This document shows, piece by piece, positions 37,049-46,600 of a DNA stretch of 64,000 nt (position 1 is its first letter; each line of letters begins with the position of its first letter). The position numbers and the translations under genes are program-made. The stretch is from Devosia sp. Leaf420 (GTDB taxonomy: Bacteria > Pseudomonadota > Alphaproteobacteria > Rhizobiales > Devosiaceae): positions 675,328 to 739,327 of the forward strand of contig NZ_LMQU01000010.1 of NCBI RefSeq assembly GCF_001425445.1, in the 5' to 3' direction. Under the pieces are notes generated by a model. The model did no database searches. It had not been told where the DNA came from and saw only the letters and a program-made list of their open reading frames with translations.

Positions 37049-37417
37049 TTAATCCAGCCCCTTGATCTCCAGATGATCAAGCCCGAGCGCACGTCGTTTC
37101 CGCGCGCTCATCTTTGCCGCGATAATCCGGTGCGCCTCGACCACATAGGCTTCCACCTCGTCACCCGTCAGCGGGCTATCGACCGAAATCGCCACCCAAC
37201 CCGCCCGCGCAAAATAAGGCGCCGGTCGGATTCCTGGCATCTCGGTGAGCAGATCGAACGACATCTCCGACACCTTGCACCACACCTCGCCGGGGTCGCG
37301 ATCGAGCAGCGCAAAAATCTTATCCCCGACCTTGGCGACCGAATCGTCACGCCATTGCCGCACCACGGAAACGGCGGGCAGGCGCGCGACGAAGGCTTCG
37401 AAGCCCGGCCGGGTCAT
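37049..37417 (-). CDS. MmcQ/YjbR family protein
   Basis: A 122-residue protein of the MmcQ/YjbR family: FEAFVARLPAVSVVRQW, VGDKIFALLD and WVAISVDSPLTGDEVEAYVVEAHRI. The fold is CyaY-like and members are annotated as DNA-binding; the true role is not settled. The start ATG at 37417 gives family length; more upstream codons are in frame but unlike the family. Confidence 0.85.
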   Translation of the reverse strand: MTRPGFEAFVARLPAVSVVRQWRDDSVAKVGDKIFALLDRDPGEVWCKVSEMSFDLLTEMPGIRPAPYFARAGWVAISVDSPLTGDEVEAYVVEAHRIIAAKMSARKRRALGLDHLEIKGLD

Positions 37418-37463
37418 GATAGTGAGGTAGGGGGTGCTCAATGTTAACGGACTGCTAACAGAA

Positions 37464-37491
37464 ACGGCGCAGCGGATAACCGCTACGCCGT
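37464..37491 (-). terminator. Terminator of msrA
   Basis: On the minus strand a 12-bp stem with one G-U pair and the loop TTAT is followed by TTTCTGTT. It begins 10 bp after the msrA stop. Confidence 0.75.
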
Positions 37492-37500
37492 GAAAAAATG

Positions 37501-38157
37501 CTACTCGGCAGCGACGCCCAGCCCGATCGGGCAAGAGACGCCGGTGCCATTCAACCCGCAATAGCCGTTCGGGTTCTTGGCGAGGTATTGCTGGTGATAG
37601 GTCTCGGCATAATAGAACGGACCAGCCTCACCAATTTCCGTCGTGATCGGACCTAAGCCCTTTTCACGCAAGGCATTTTGGTAAGCGTCCTTGCTGCGGG
37701 CGACGATGTCTGCCTGCTCGGGCGTCGTCGTATAGATGGCAGACCGATACTGGGTCCCCACATCATTGCCCTGCCGCATGCCCTGGGTCGGATCGTGCTC
37801 TTCCCAAAAGGTTTTCAGCAGTGTTTCCAATGAGATAGCCTTGGGGTCATAGACCACCTTGACCGCCTCGGTATGCCCAGTCTTGCCTGAACATACCTCT
37901 TCATAAGAGGCGTTCGGCGTATGTCCGCCCTGATAACCCACGGCGGTCACGTAAACGCCTGGCAGTTTCCAGAACAGCCGCTCGGCGCCCCAGAAGCAGC
38001 CGAGCCCGAAATAGACGGTCTCGAACCCCTCGGGATAGGGGCCTTTTAGGCTCTTGCCATTGACGAAATGTTCAGGTGCCACAGGCATTTCCACCGTCCG
38101 GCCCGGCAGGGCCTCAGCAGCAGAAGGAATAGATGTCGGCTTGGTGCGGAAGAACAT
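37501..38157 (-). CDS. msrA: Peptide-methionine (S)-S-oxide reductase MsrA
   Basis: A 218-residue enzyme that repairs oxidised methionine. The catalytic motif [11 protein letters not shown] (Cys at the active site) and [15 protein letters not shown] are intact, and the C-terminal region has a resolving Cys in NGYCG plus another in VSCPIG. The ATG at 38157 follows AAAGGAG. It appears monocistronic, with its own terminator. Confidence 0.95.
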   Translation of the reverse strand: MFFRTKPTSIPSAAEALPGRTVEMPVAPEHFVNGKSLKGPYPEGFETVYFGLGCFWGAERLFWKLPGVYVTAVGYQGGHTPNASYEEVCSGKTGHTEAVKVVYDPKAISLETLLKTFWEEHDPTQGMRQGNDVGTQYRSAIYTTTPEQADIVARSKDAYQNALREKGLGPITTEIGEAGPFYYAETYHQQYLAKNPNGYCGLNGTGVSCPIGLGVAAE

Positions 38158-38210
38158 GAAATGCTCCTTTCGCCCCATGATATGGGGATTTGCGGGTCTC
38201 TTTTGTAGGC

Positions 38211-38534
38211 TCAGATTTCTTCGGCGCGCAAAAACCGTTCACGACGTGGCGAGCGGCCCAGCAGCGCAAAGAGAATGCCGGGCAAGCCGATGACGGCAAA
38301 GGCCGGATAGGTCAAAAGCACATCGAGCGCATTGTCGAGCAGCGTCGCGAAGAACCGGCTATGCAAAAATTGTCGAAGCGCATCAAGGTTTTGCGCGCTG
38401 ACCTGCATCCACACATCGCCCAGAGACGTGAAGGTGGCGACATTGCTTGCCAATGTCTTTGTGCCATCGATGACCAGCAACACCAGTGCAAGCCCGATGA
38501 GCCATGTGCCTATGATACGCAAGGCTATCCGCAT
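38211..38534 (-). CDS. Small membrane protein of unknown function
   Basis: A 107-residue protein with two hydrophobic segments: about residues 5-25 ([20 protein letters not shown]) and 70-95 ([20 protein letters not shown]). The C-terminus is basic (RSPRRERFL) and likely cytoplasmic. No named family is recognised, but the composition and codon use match the surrounding core genes. It lies upstream of msrA on the same strand, 53 bp away. Confidence 0.7.
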   Translation of the reverse strand: MRIALRIIGTWLIGLALVLLVIDGTKTLASNVATFTSLGDVWMQVSAQNLDALRQFLHSRFFATLLDNALDVLLTYPAFAVIGLPGILFALLGRSPRRERFLRAEEI

Positions 38535-38758
38535 TTACCCCGTCCCGTGCTCGCGGGCGGCGACCGCTCCGCCCCTGCACTCAATGATTGTGCCACGTCC
38601 TGCCTTCGCTCCACAAGAGATTGGCGCCATATCGAAAAACATGGGTAACAGGTCCAATCTCTGGCTTGCGCCCGCAAAGTTCATCGCTATATTGCGCCAC
38701 GCTCGCAACGGCCCAACGTGGTCGCGCGCAGTCCGGTTCCGGACTTGCACGGCGATGC

Positions 38759-38848
38759 GGAGAGATGGCCGAGTGGTCGAAGGCGCACGCCTGGAAAGTG
38801 TGTAGGCGGGTAACCGTCTCGAGGGTTCGAATCCCTCTCTCTCCGCCA
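38759..38848 (+). tRNA. tRNA-Ser (anticodon GGA)
   Basis: A 90-nt class II tRNA. The acceptor stem GGAGAGA pairs with TCTCTCC, the anticodon loop is CTGGAAA (GGA), a long variable arm is present, and GGGTTCGAATCCC forms the T arm. CCA is encoded. An integrase gene starts 88 bp downstream, so its 3' end is the likely attachment site of the island. Confidence 0.97.
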
Positions 38849-38935
38849 CTTCGGCCCAAGAGCCGCAGAGATCCTGAAAAGCACCGTGTAGCAAGGACTT
38901 CATAAGGTCCGAGTGATACAGGAAGGTGATACAGG

Positions 38936-40588
38936 ATGGCCCCGAAAATGACTCTCCCCTGGATGCATCCGACGACCAAGGTCTGGTACGCCCGTCTATG
39001 GGTGCCGGTCGAGTTCAAGCCCATCGTAAAAAAGGACGAGATCCGGCGCAGTCTGCGCACCAAGGAGCTCCCGGAGGCCAAGCGACGGTTCACCCAAGTC
39101 GTCGCCGAGATCGAGGCCGAGTGGCAGCAGATGCGAGAGGCTGCCGAGTTCGTGAAGCCACATCTTCCCGAGCGCTCGCTGAGCCAGATGGAGGCGCATG
39201 GGCTCGCCGGCGAGATCTATCGATCGATCGTCGAACTCCATCGAGCGAACCCCGGACATCCGGAGCAATGGGAGAAGGAGATCGCGGAGCTGCAGCGCGT
39301 GCTGCCGGCCCGCGAGAGGACGCCGGGGGCTCATTTCGTCATCATGGGACCGTGGTCGGTGGGGGCCAACAGCGCTGCTCGTATTCTCGGCGCAGAGGTC
39401 CGGGCGTTCCTCGATGCCAGGAACGACAACCTCGATGCCCCATCGTTCGTGAAACTGTGCAGCGCCGTAGCGCTGGCGAAACGCGATGCCTACGCACAGC
39501 TTCTCCGCAATTCGATGGGCGATTTCACGGACGACCCGAAGGCCGGCCGATTTCCACCCGCGCCGCCTCCGCCGACCATGGCCAATTCGAAGGACGCCGG
39601 TGGCGAGGTCGATCCGGAGGTGCTGCTGAAGAAGTGGCGCACTATCTCCAAGGTCGCCGACAAGACCTACAAGAGCTGGTCCGGCAAGCTGCGCATGCTG
39701 ATGGCATTTGCCAAGAAGACCGATGTCGCAACGCTCACCAGCCTCGACGTCGAGAGATGGCGCGACCGGCGCCTAGAGGACGGCATCAATCCAAAGACCG
39801 TCTCGCTCGGCGATCTCGCGGCCGTTCGCAATATTCTGGGTTTCGCTGCGGGGAACACCGCCTTTCCGAGCATCAGGACGAATGTCGCTGCCGACGTGAA
39901 GCTCAAGATCCGAAAGAAGACCATCAAGCTGCGCGAGAGCAGCTTCACGTTCGAGGAGGCCCACGCCATCCTGTCCGCGACGCTGATGGAGTCGCCCCCG
40001 CGCTTCACCGAGGCCCGGAGAGCCGCGCGGCGCTGGGTGCCATGGATCTGCGCGTACACCGGGGCTCGTGTCGGCGAGATCGGTCAGATGCACTCGTCGA
40101 GGATCTTCGAGAAGGCTACGCCGAACGGCAGGAAGTACTGGTGCATGCTGATCACGCCCGAGGACGGCAGCACCAAGAACAACGAGGCCCGCACTATCCC
40201 CATTCACTCGCATATCATCGAGCAGGGTTTCCTCAATTACGTGAAGAAGCGTCAGAAGCTCGACAAGCCGCTGTTCTACGAACCCGAGCTGAACGGAGGG
40301 TCCGATATGCATCGACAGGCCGACAAGGTCGGCGAACGATTGGCAGAATGGGTGCGGAACGATCTCAAGATCCGCGGCGTGCAGCCCAACCACGCCTGGA
40401 GGCACCGTTTCGAGACCCTCCATCGCTCTCTCAAGATCAGAGAGGATATCACCGATCACATCACTGGACATTCGGGAGAGGACATCTCCAGGAAGTACGG
40501 CGACTATCTGGTGGAGACGTTGTCGGACGCCATTGAAGCGATGCCTCGTCACAACGGCTTGACTTTCACAACGTCGGTTGTGTCTTAG
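38936..40588 (+). CDS. Tyrosine recombinase (phage-type integrase)
   Basis: A 550-residue site-specific recombinase. Residues 1-70 resemble the N-terminal domain seen in rhizobial integrases (WYARLWVPVEFKPIVKK), a SAM-like core-binding domain lies at about 220-310, and the catalytic domain at about 330-530. Catalytic residues are visible: Arg378 in TGARVGE, His486 and Arg489 in HAWRH, His512 in TGHSGED and the nucleophile Tyr521 in SRKYGDY. GGAAGG precedes the ATG. Fragments of related integrases occur at 41634 and 62500. Confidence 0.93.
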   Translation: MAPKMTLPWMHPTTKVWYARLWVPVEFKPIVKKDEIRRSLRTKELPEAKRRFTQVVAEIEAEWQQMREAAEFVKPHLPERSLSQMEAHGLAGEIYRSIVELHRANPGHPEQWEKEIAELQRVLPARERTPGAHFVIMGPWSVGANSAARILGAEVRAFLDARNDNLDAPSFVKLCSAVALAKRDAYAQLLRNSMGDFTDDPKAGRFPPAPPPPTMANSKDAGGEVDPEVLLKKWRTISKVADKTYKSWSGKLRMLMAFAKKTDVATLTSLDVERWRDRRLEDGINPKTVSLGDLAAVRNILGFAAGNTAFPSIRTNVAADVKLKIRKKTIKLRESSFTFEEAHAILSATLMESPPRFTEARRAARRWVPWICAYTGARVGEIGQMHSSRIFEKATPNGRKYWCMLITPEDGSTKNNEARTIPIHSHIIEQGFLNYVKKRQKLDKPLFYEPELNGGSDMHRQADKVGERLAEWVRNDLKIRGVQPNHAWRHRFETLHRSLKIREDITDHITGHSGEDISRKYGDYLVETLSDAIEAMPRHNGLTFTTSVVS

Positions 40589-41179
40589 ATCCAACAGCCC
40601 ATCTCCGCATGCCCATCAGTCTGCCGCCAGTCTACGGCGATTGTCGGAATACGCAGATTGAAGGGGCAGCGCCGACACCAAGCTCTTGGCGCTCTATGCA
40701 TAGATAGGCAGTCGACTCGCCACTATCTTGCTCTGGAGAGCCGCCTCAAGACGCAACGTCAGTGTCGAAAACGGCATTGATGTCGATTTCACGCACTTCA
40801 GCCGGTGGATTTGAGGGGTGAGCGCACTTCGATCGCATCGGACACCCAATGTGCACGTCATGCTTCGCCGGAGAGAGCACCACGGCGAGCGTTCGGATCG
40901 GAGCTCATGCGGCCGGTTCTGGTCGATGTTCGTCAGACCGCTCGGCTATCGGTGAGCTCGGCTCATATTCTATTATTCTATTATTCTATTATTCTAGGAC
41001 CCGTATCTCCCTAGTTGTAGGCAAGTGAAGCCTAACAACGCTCAGCCTCGAATTCTGAAGGCCAGTTCTCTTGAGATGCCCAGAAATATTCGGTTGCTAA
41101 AGAGTTTCGGGCCCCGACACATTGCTCTTACGCGATTTGCCGTTTGGACTAGAAGCGCTTACCAGTGGACGTTTGGTGG
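40589..41179. other. Non-coding island stretch
   Basis: No open frame with protein-like character is seen on either strand. The only structured element is the 8-bp tandem repeat at 40967-40996. Confidence 0.6.
40967..40996. repeat. 8-bp tandem repeat (TATTATTC)
   Basis: Three full copies and partial ends of TATTATTC form a simple AT-rich array in non-coding island DNA. Confidence 0.9.
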
Positions 41180-41630
41180 CTACTTTCGGCCCGAGCAAAG
41201 GTCCAACACGACAACATCGATGCGGTCCCTGCGAGATGCTGGAATGCGATCGATAATAATGCGGCGCATTTCTTCCTTGTCGGCAGGAGCGGGATGCGCG
41301 TCTGGATGCACTTTCAATCGCCGTCCGCTATCCGCCCTTACGGTTCCGAACCACAACACTAGGTAGATGCCCCGGCCCTCCGAGCGCCAGTCGATTAGGT
41401 ACTGCCGGTCCAACTGACCTGTAGCCGCATCCCAGACGTCGTCGATCCACTGGCCTTTGACTTCCATCGGCTGGTGCATCGCCCCTTTTGCAAGCGCCAG
41501 GTCGGCGCGTTTGGACCTGGGCATGTCGGCCTCTGTGATGCGCAGCACTCCAAAACGTCCAAGCTCTGGTTCGATCATCGCGGCAAAACGGTCGCGGCAT
41601 CTATTTTCGTTAAATGGCAGCGGGGCAGCA
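41180..41630 (-). pseudogene. C-terminal fragment of a large protein with a nuclease-like domain
   Basis: On the minus strand about 150 codons have protein-like sequence: a KRADLALAKGA...MEVKGQW motif, then DVWDAATGQLDRQYLIDW and GRGIYLVLWFG. The Asp...ExK arrangement (ADLALAK, EVK) is what a PD-(D/E)XK nuclease core would show, but this is inference. The frame has no proper start, and its upstream side runs into an antisense integrase fragment at about 41634. It is therefore best read as the surviving tail of a larger gene. Confidence 0.5.
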
Positions 41631-41633
41631 CCG

Positions 41634-41703
41634 AAGACAATTAAGAGCTGGTCAGGCAAGATACGCATGCCGATTAGGTTTGCAGGCAAGGACGACGTCG
41701 CCG
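41634..41703 (+). pseudogene. Internal fragment of a related integrase
   Basis: About 70 bp align with positions 39664 onward of the intact integrase gene. The encoded KSWSGKIRMPIRFAGKDDVA corresponds to KSWSGKLRMLMAFAKKTDVA. The core-binding domain piece is cut at both ends and is not functional. Confidence 0.7.
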
Positions 41704-41730
41704 AGGATGCATTTCGGATCAAAAGGCGAG

Positions 41731-41787
41731 GGAGGCTTCGCCCGGTGAAAAACGAAGTCTTTCACAACCGCTGCCACATCGCCGCCT
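41731..41787 (+). pseudogene. Gene fragment (RRGRLRPVKNEVFHN) repeated at the other island side
   Basis: The segment encodes RRGRLRPVKNEVFHNRC. A homologous segment, RRGRPRSAKNEVFHNHC, lies at 63496-63548. The DNA differences are almost all transitions. The parent gene is not recognised. Confidence 0.5.
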
Positions 41788-42098
41788 TGCTGCCAGAATG
41801 GATCGAGGACAACGGTGAGTCCAACTGCACTCTTGCCACACGTCGCTCACTCTCAGGTGCCTTCGCCTCGCTGCCTAAACACTGCGATCAACCTATCAGT
41901 GAAACAGGGGCCCATCAGTTGACATGCACAGGTTCATCCGTCGCTCGGCGGACTATGGTTTGCTTTGCATACGGCGAGAATTAAACAAGCTACTCGCGTA
42001 CCGCTGGGACCATTTATGTCGTGCTCAAAGCTGACAAGCGATGCTGCATAGTAGGATCGCGCATGTCGCAGAGCCGCGCGAAGACTAGGCAATTCTAC
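41788..42098. other. Non-coding island stretch
   Basis: Nothing convincing is seen on either strand; the sequence is likely decayed DNA between the integrase debris and the GNAT-like gene. Confidence 0.5.
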
Positions 42099-42572
42099 CT
42101 ACACTGCTAATACGACGTTTGCTCCAAGCACTGTCCCTCGCTTAGCAAGGCCGTTATCGCCGCCATATACACCGTGGATCAACAACTCGGTGGCGCCTTG
42201 TGCTTTGGCCCAGCCCCGAGCGGTCTGCAGCAGCAAGGTTGTAACTTTGCCTCCCAAGAAAGATGCGCGAATCCTGGGATGTACAAAAAGGGCTTGACAG
42301 GTCGCAAAGCACCCCCCTTCCCCAAGGACGGCCTCGCCAGTTGCGAGTGCGATCACGCCCACAGCCTGTCCGTCCTTGCTCACAAAAAGCGCCGTCGCTT
42401 TGTGTGGACGCGCGAGTACTGGCGCAGTTAATCGGAAGAATTTTTCCTTTGAGAATGGCAGGTGTGCGTAACGGCTTCCGGCATGCCATGCCTCAGCCAA
42501 CGGAAGAAGAAAGGATATCTGGTCCCCACTCGTCAGTTGCTGAACTTCAAGTTTACCACGACCTATACTCAA
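42099..42572 (-). CDS. GNAT-like acetyltransferase (island gene)
   Basis: A 157-residue frame. The central part FVHPRIRASFLGGKVTTLLLQTARGWAKAQG looks like the acetyl-CoA-binding motif A region of GNAT enzymes, and the layout recalls phage-encoded GNAT proteins. There is no ATG near the expected start: the frame begins with TTG at 42572, and no good ribosome site is visible, so it may be decayed at its 5' end. Function unknown. Confidence 0.5.
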   Translation of the reverse strand: MSIGRGKLEVQQLTSGDQISFLLPLAEAWHAGSRYAHLPFSKEKFFRLTAPVLARPHKATALFVSKDGQAVGVIALATGEAVLGEGGCFATCQALFVHPRIRASFLGGKVTTLLLQTARGWAKAQGATELLIHGVYGGDNGLAKRGTVLGANVVLAV

Positions 42573-42915
42573 ATTGGCGACCCCTCCAACCTCTTCTTTG
42601 AAACGAAAGTACTAGTGCGTCCTAGCTTCAAATCGACAATGCGTAACACCAATGCCAACAGATGAAAATACCAAATATAGAGCAAAAAAACGTTGACGGA
42701 AATTTTCTAGATTGATCGCCACATTCGCCCCGTATCTAAGGTAATACGCAGGAAAAGCAAGATTAGATGGCGCCACTCTGAGTACTGAAATGCGTTGGCA
42801 TAACCCCTACATATGCTACTGTCGCTACTATCGATTTCAATAATCTCATTATTTCCCCTTCGCTCGGTAATCGATTAAATTATGAAGGCAATTCTTCTTT
42901 CAAGGAGTAGTGAAT
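42573..42915. promoter_or_regulatory. AT-rich region upstream of the RTX locus
   Basis: No gene is seen. The base composition drops sharply below that of the core genome. It should contain the promoter of the secretion locus; AAGGAG at 42902-42907 is the ribosome site of the next gene. Confidence 0.5.
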
Positions 42916-43683
42916 TTGCATGGCGCGACAGAAATTAATGTTAATCTTTTGGTGCGTTTAACAGCAGTCCTATTTTTTGCTCTAATCGTCCTAATACCGA
43001 CCGTTAGAGTGCTTGGTGACGATTTATTTTTTGCGAGGATGCCTACTAGCTATGTATTTCCAGAATGTGGCAATCCTAATGAATTTCAATGCAGTTATGA
43101 TTTAGCTGTAAGTATATATAGTTTTGAATACGATGCAGATTTAGTGTCTAAACGAGATGAATACCTGAAGATTCTTCCGGATAAGTTGCTGAATGCAGTA
43201 ATATTCACTACTTCAACAGCGATCGAAACATGTTCGCGACATGTGCTTTTTTCGGAGCTGACCGTCGCTCGCAAAAACTCTGCCGCTTACGATGGATTCT
43301 ATGCAAACGGCCTCTCTTTAGAGGCTACAAGATGTTTTGCCGGAGGATTGGTAACTAACGAGTTCGACAGAGAATTGATCTTGCTGTGGCAATCTGGGTC
43401 GGTCCAGGCCTGGATAGAGTGTAAGGGCCGTGCTTGCAATTTCAACCTTGTTGTTGATGACTCAGATCAGGACCTTCCTGGCAACAGTATTAATTTATCT
43501 ATACGTTCGATCGCGGCTGACGCAGCGCAATCATTCATAAGAAACATGAAATCAGTAGTTAGAAGAGTTGCTCTATACAGCAAAGATTATTATCCTAAAT
43601 TTGAACTTTACAATGGCAATATTGCGGTATTGGCCATGGATGAAAATGCTAGATCAATTATTGATTCGTGGGGGACGAGATAA
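42916..43683 (+). CDS. Unknown exported/membrane-anchored protein upstream of the giant RTX gene
   Basis: About 255 residues, starting at TTG 42916 (8 nt after AAGGAG) or GTG 42910. The N-terminus has one strong hydrophobic segment (LLVRLTAVLFFALIVLIPTV), a signal anchor or signal peptide. The rest is hydrophilic with seven cysteines (e.g. PECGNPNEFQC, WIECKGRAC), consistent with disulfides outside the cytoplasm. No family is recognised. Its stop overlaps the giant gene's start (TAATG), so the two are translationally coupled and the protein may assist or accompany that protein. GC is unusually low. Confidence 0.7.
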   Translation: MHGATEINVNLLVRLTAVLFFALIVLIPTVRVLGDDLFFARMPTSYVFPECGNPNEFQCSYDLAVSIYSFEYDADLVSKRDEYLKILPDKLLNAVIFTTSTAIETCSRHVLFSELTVARKNSAAYDGFYANGLSLEATRCFAGGLVTNEFDRELILLWQSGSVQAWIECKGRACNFNLVVDDSDQDLPGNSINLSIRSIAADAAQSFIRNMKSVVRRVALYSKDYYPKFELYNGNIAVLAMDENARSIIDSWGTR

Positions 43684-46600
43684 TGGCTAAGTTGCTCAGA
43701 AATTCTGGACTTTCAGTTACAGAAAGCGTGCTCAACAGGGCTATTGAGTTGCACAGCGCTGGCCAAGTTTCTGGGGCATATAATGTTCTTGCTGCCGCCG
43801 GGGACCAGTACGCGAATTCGGCGCAGTACATTGTAGACGATAGGAGCCTGTTCGATGTTCTCGGATATGCTGTAGATTCAGTATGGGAGCGCAATGCTCC
43901 AGGATCCGTCGCAACGTCATGGCTAGCTGTTGCTGCGCAGCATCAAGAAAACTATTTAGAGCTGATATTTAATAGTCCGATCCGCGGCGCGGGCGGAGCT
44001 GAAAATTACTACAGACTTCCAAATACACTGCAAATAGAGCAGTCTTATGTCGATGCGCTGCAACAAAATGGATTGCCGCCCTCGCTCGCTATTGATGTGG
44101 TATTGAACACCATTTTCGGCGGAAGCCCCGAATGGGCACGAATATTAGGCCTTCCTGATGCGAGAATAGCTGAAGAATCGCTGGTTCTTGAGGGCGCGTC
44201 ACCTGGAGCTACGCTGTCAGAAGTTTTCGAAGCTATTACGCCGCATTTTTGCTTTGCTCCTGGAACGCAAGTGCTGATGGGGGATAATAAAGTAAAACCG
44301 ATTGAACAGGTGGCGGTCGGGGACTTTGTCATGTCTTTCGATCCGGCGACACTTGGTGGTCGAGGCGATCTGGTTCCCAAAAGAGTAACCAGAACGTTCG
44401 AAAACATCACTTCCGAATTCATTCAATTGGATGGAGATGTTTTCATTACGCCGGATCATCATGTTCTAACTGAAGATGGACATTTCAGGCCGGTCTCCCA
44501 TGTACTTCTAGCAGGACAATCCTTCATCGACGAAGTGGGGGAGGCCATTGATATCTCGGGTGTGGCGGTTTCATATAAATCTAGCGCACAACTTAAGTTG
44601 CCGAATGCTTACGGCGAGCATTATAATTTCTTAGGAAATACAGTCCTCAAGCTTTCTGACAGACTTGGATGGCGCACTCACAATTTTGAGGTCGAGGATT
44701 ATCACACGTACGTTGCAGGAGGTATCCGTGTCCACAATCAGTCTGTTTCAGTTGGAACGCTGAGTGATGTTCTTGGCGGCAATGGCGTTGCGGGCGCTTT
44801 TGCTGCCGAACTCCTGAACTTGGGCCAAGAAAATCGTTATGACACCATCCGGGATCGTCCTTTCGGTCCGGACAGGGTCGTCTTCAATGCGGGGTCGAGT
44901 AGCGAGTTGTACTCGCAGCAGGAAAAGGCCTGGCGCTCTGACTTGTTGAAGCAGATGACGAATGCGGATGGTTCGTCTCAATGGGTGGTCCAGTACACAG
45001 ACGCCCAAGGAAATGTCGTAACGAAAGATCCCCAAACAGGGGCCCGTATAGATCCCTCTAAGCTGTCCGCCAGTTCGCTCAATCCAGCCAATGCAGGCCC
45101 AAAAACTTCTTACGAAGACGGAACTTACGACAGCAATAGCTATACTCGGAACGAAGACGGTTCATTCACCGACCACTCGACCGGCAATACGCTGCCCGCA
45201 ACAAATTTTGTTTCCGGCACTACCGGTGAGCCACTCTACAGACAGACCGTCAGATCCTACAATCCTGATACATTGCAATTCGAGGATCGCGTGGTTTACC
45301 GACCCGCTGATCAGGACAGCGACAATGGCAGTGATAGCAATGGAGGTGATGACTCCGATAAGCCTATCCTAGTGGATCTGAACGGGGGCGGCATCAACTT
45401 CACCGAGTTGACTGCCTCAAACATTTTCTTTGACATGGATGGGGACGGTACTCTCAATCGTACCGCTTGGGCAGGCGCTGGCGACGGCGTGTTGGTGCGC
45501 GACGCCAACAATGACGGAATTATCGACCAGCGCGCCGAGGTCGTTTTCACAGACTGGGATGGTACGTCAAAATCTGACCTCCAAGCCTTGCTCTCGATGT
45601 TCGATACCAACAACAACGGCAAACTTGACGCGGGTGACGCTGACTGGTCGCTGTTCAAAATAATGGTAACGAATGCAAATGGAACGAACACTCTAAAAAC
45701 ATTGGGTGAGCTCAATATTGTTGAGATTACTCTGATAAGCAATAATCAGAGTCGGGAATTCAGTGATGGCTCTGCTATTTTCGGCGGCTCGATCTTCAAG
45801 CGCGGGGATGGCACGACCGGCATGGTCGCTGATACCCGACTAAGCTACGACGCTAACGGCCTAGTCGTAACGAAGACAGTTACACAAAATGGAGATGGCT
45901 CTACCACTGTTACGAATACTGGGGCCAATGCTGACGGAAGCCTTGCTAACAAGACCGTCTTGACTGTAGCCGCCAACGGCAATACGCGCAGGACCCAATT
46001 CGACGACAACGGCGACGGTGTTTACGATCGCCTCATAGTTGAGACGAAAGCCACATCTTCGAGTGGCGTCGTCACAGATACGCGTGCAGACTATGATGGA
46101 TCGGGCACCATTCTGCAACGCCGACAGGTGACTGAGACTAGTGCTGATGGCAAGACTATAGTCGTTAGGTTAGATGAAGCAGGCTCCGGCGTTCGGTTCG
46201 ATAGAGTAGAGACCCGTCAAACTGGCCTCGACGGCAGCCTGACCGTCACCGTCGAGACTCTAAACAGCAATGGTTCGACGCGCACGGAAACGACGACAAC
46301 GACCAGCGCCAATGGTCTGAACAAGACCATGCAGACCGATATGAACGGGGATGGCATAACAGATGCCACTAAGGTCGAGTCTACCTCGGTTTCCGGAAAC
46401 GGCACTCGTACGGAAACGGTGACAAACTTCGCGGGCAGCAGTGTCTCCTCCGCTCATCGGATAGGGAGTAGCATCTCAACGGTCTCTGCCGACGGTAGTC
46501 AGAAAACAGTTTCCGTCGATCTTGACGGTGATGGCGATGTCGATCTGAAAACCGCGAGCGCTATTGTTCATAATGCGGACGGCAGCACAACCACTACTCT

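Noticed and set aside
38926..40536. A 536-codon open frame overlapping the integrase in another plus-strand frame
   Set aside because: The alternative frame is Arg-rich without domain features, whereas the integrase frame has all catalytic residues and a good ribosome site.
41025..41366. A 113-codon plus-strand frame in the island
   Set aside because: It runs antisense to the better-supported nuclease-like fragment and shows no domain, ribosome site or compositional support.
42573..42909. A small RNA or riboswitch before the RTX locus
   Set aside because: No conserved structure or terminator-like hairpin could be recognised; AT-rich promoter sequence is enough to explain the region.
44250..44738. 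Splicing intein in the giant gene
   Set aside because: The residue after the terminal His-Asn is Gln, not Cys, Ser or Thr, and no homing endonuclease domain is present; an autoprocessing Hint domain fits better.
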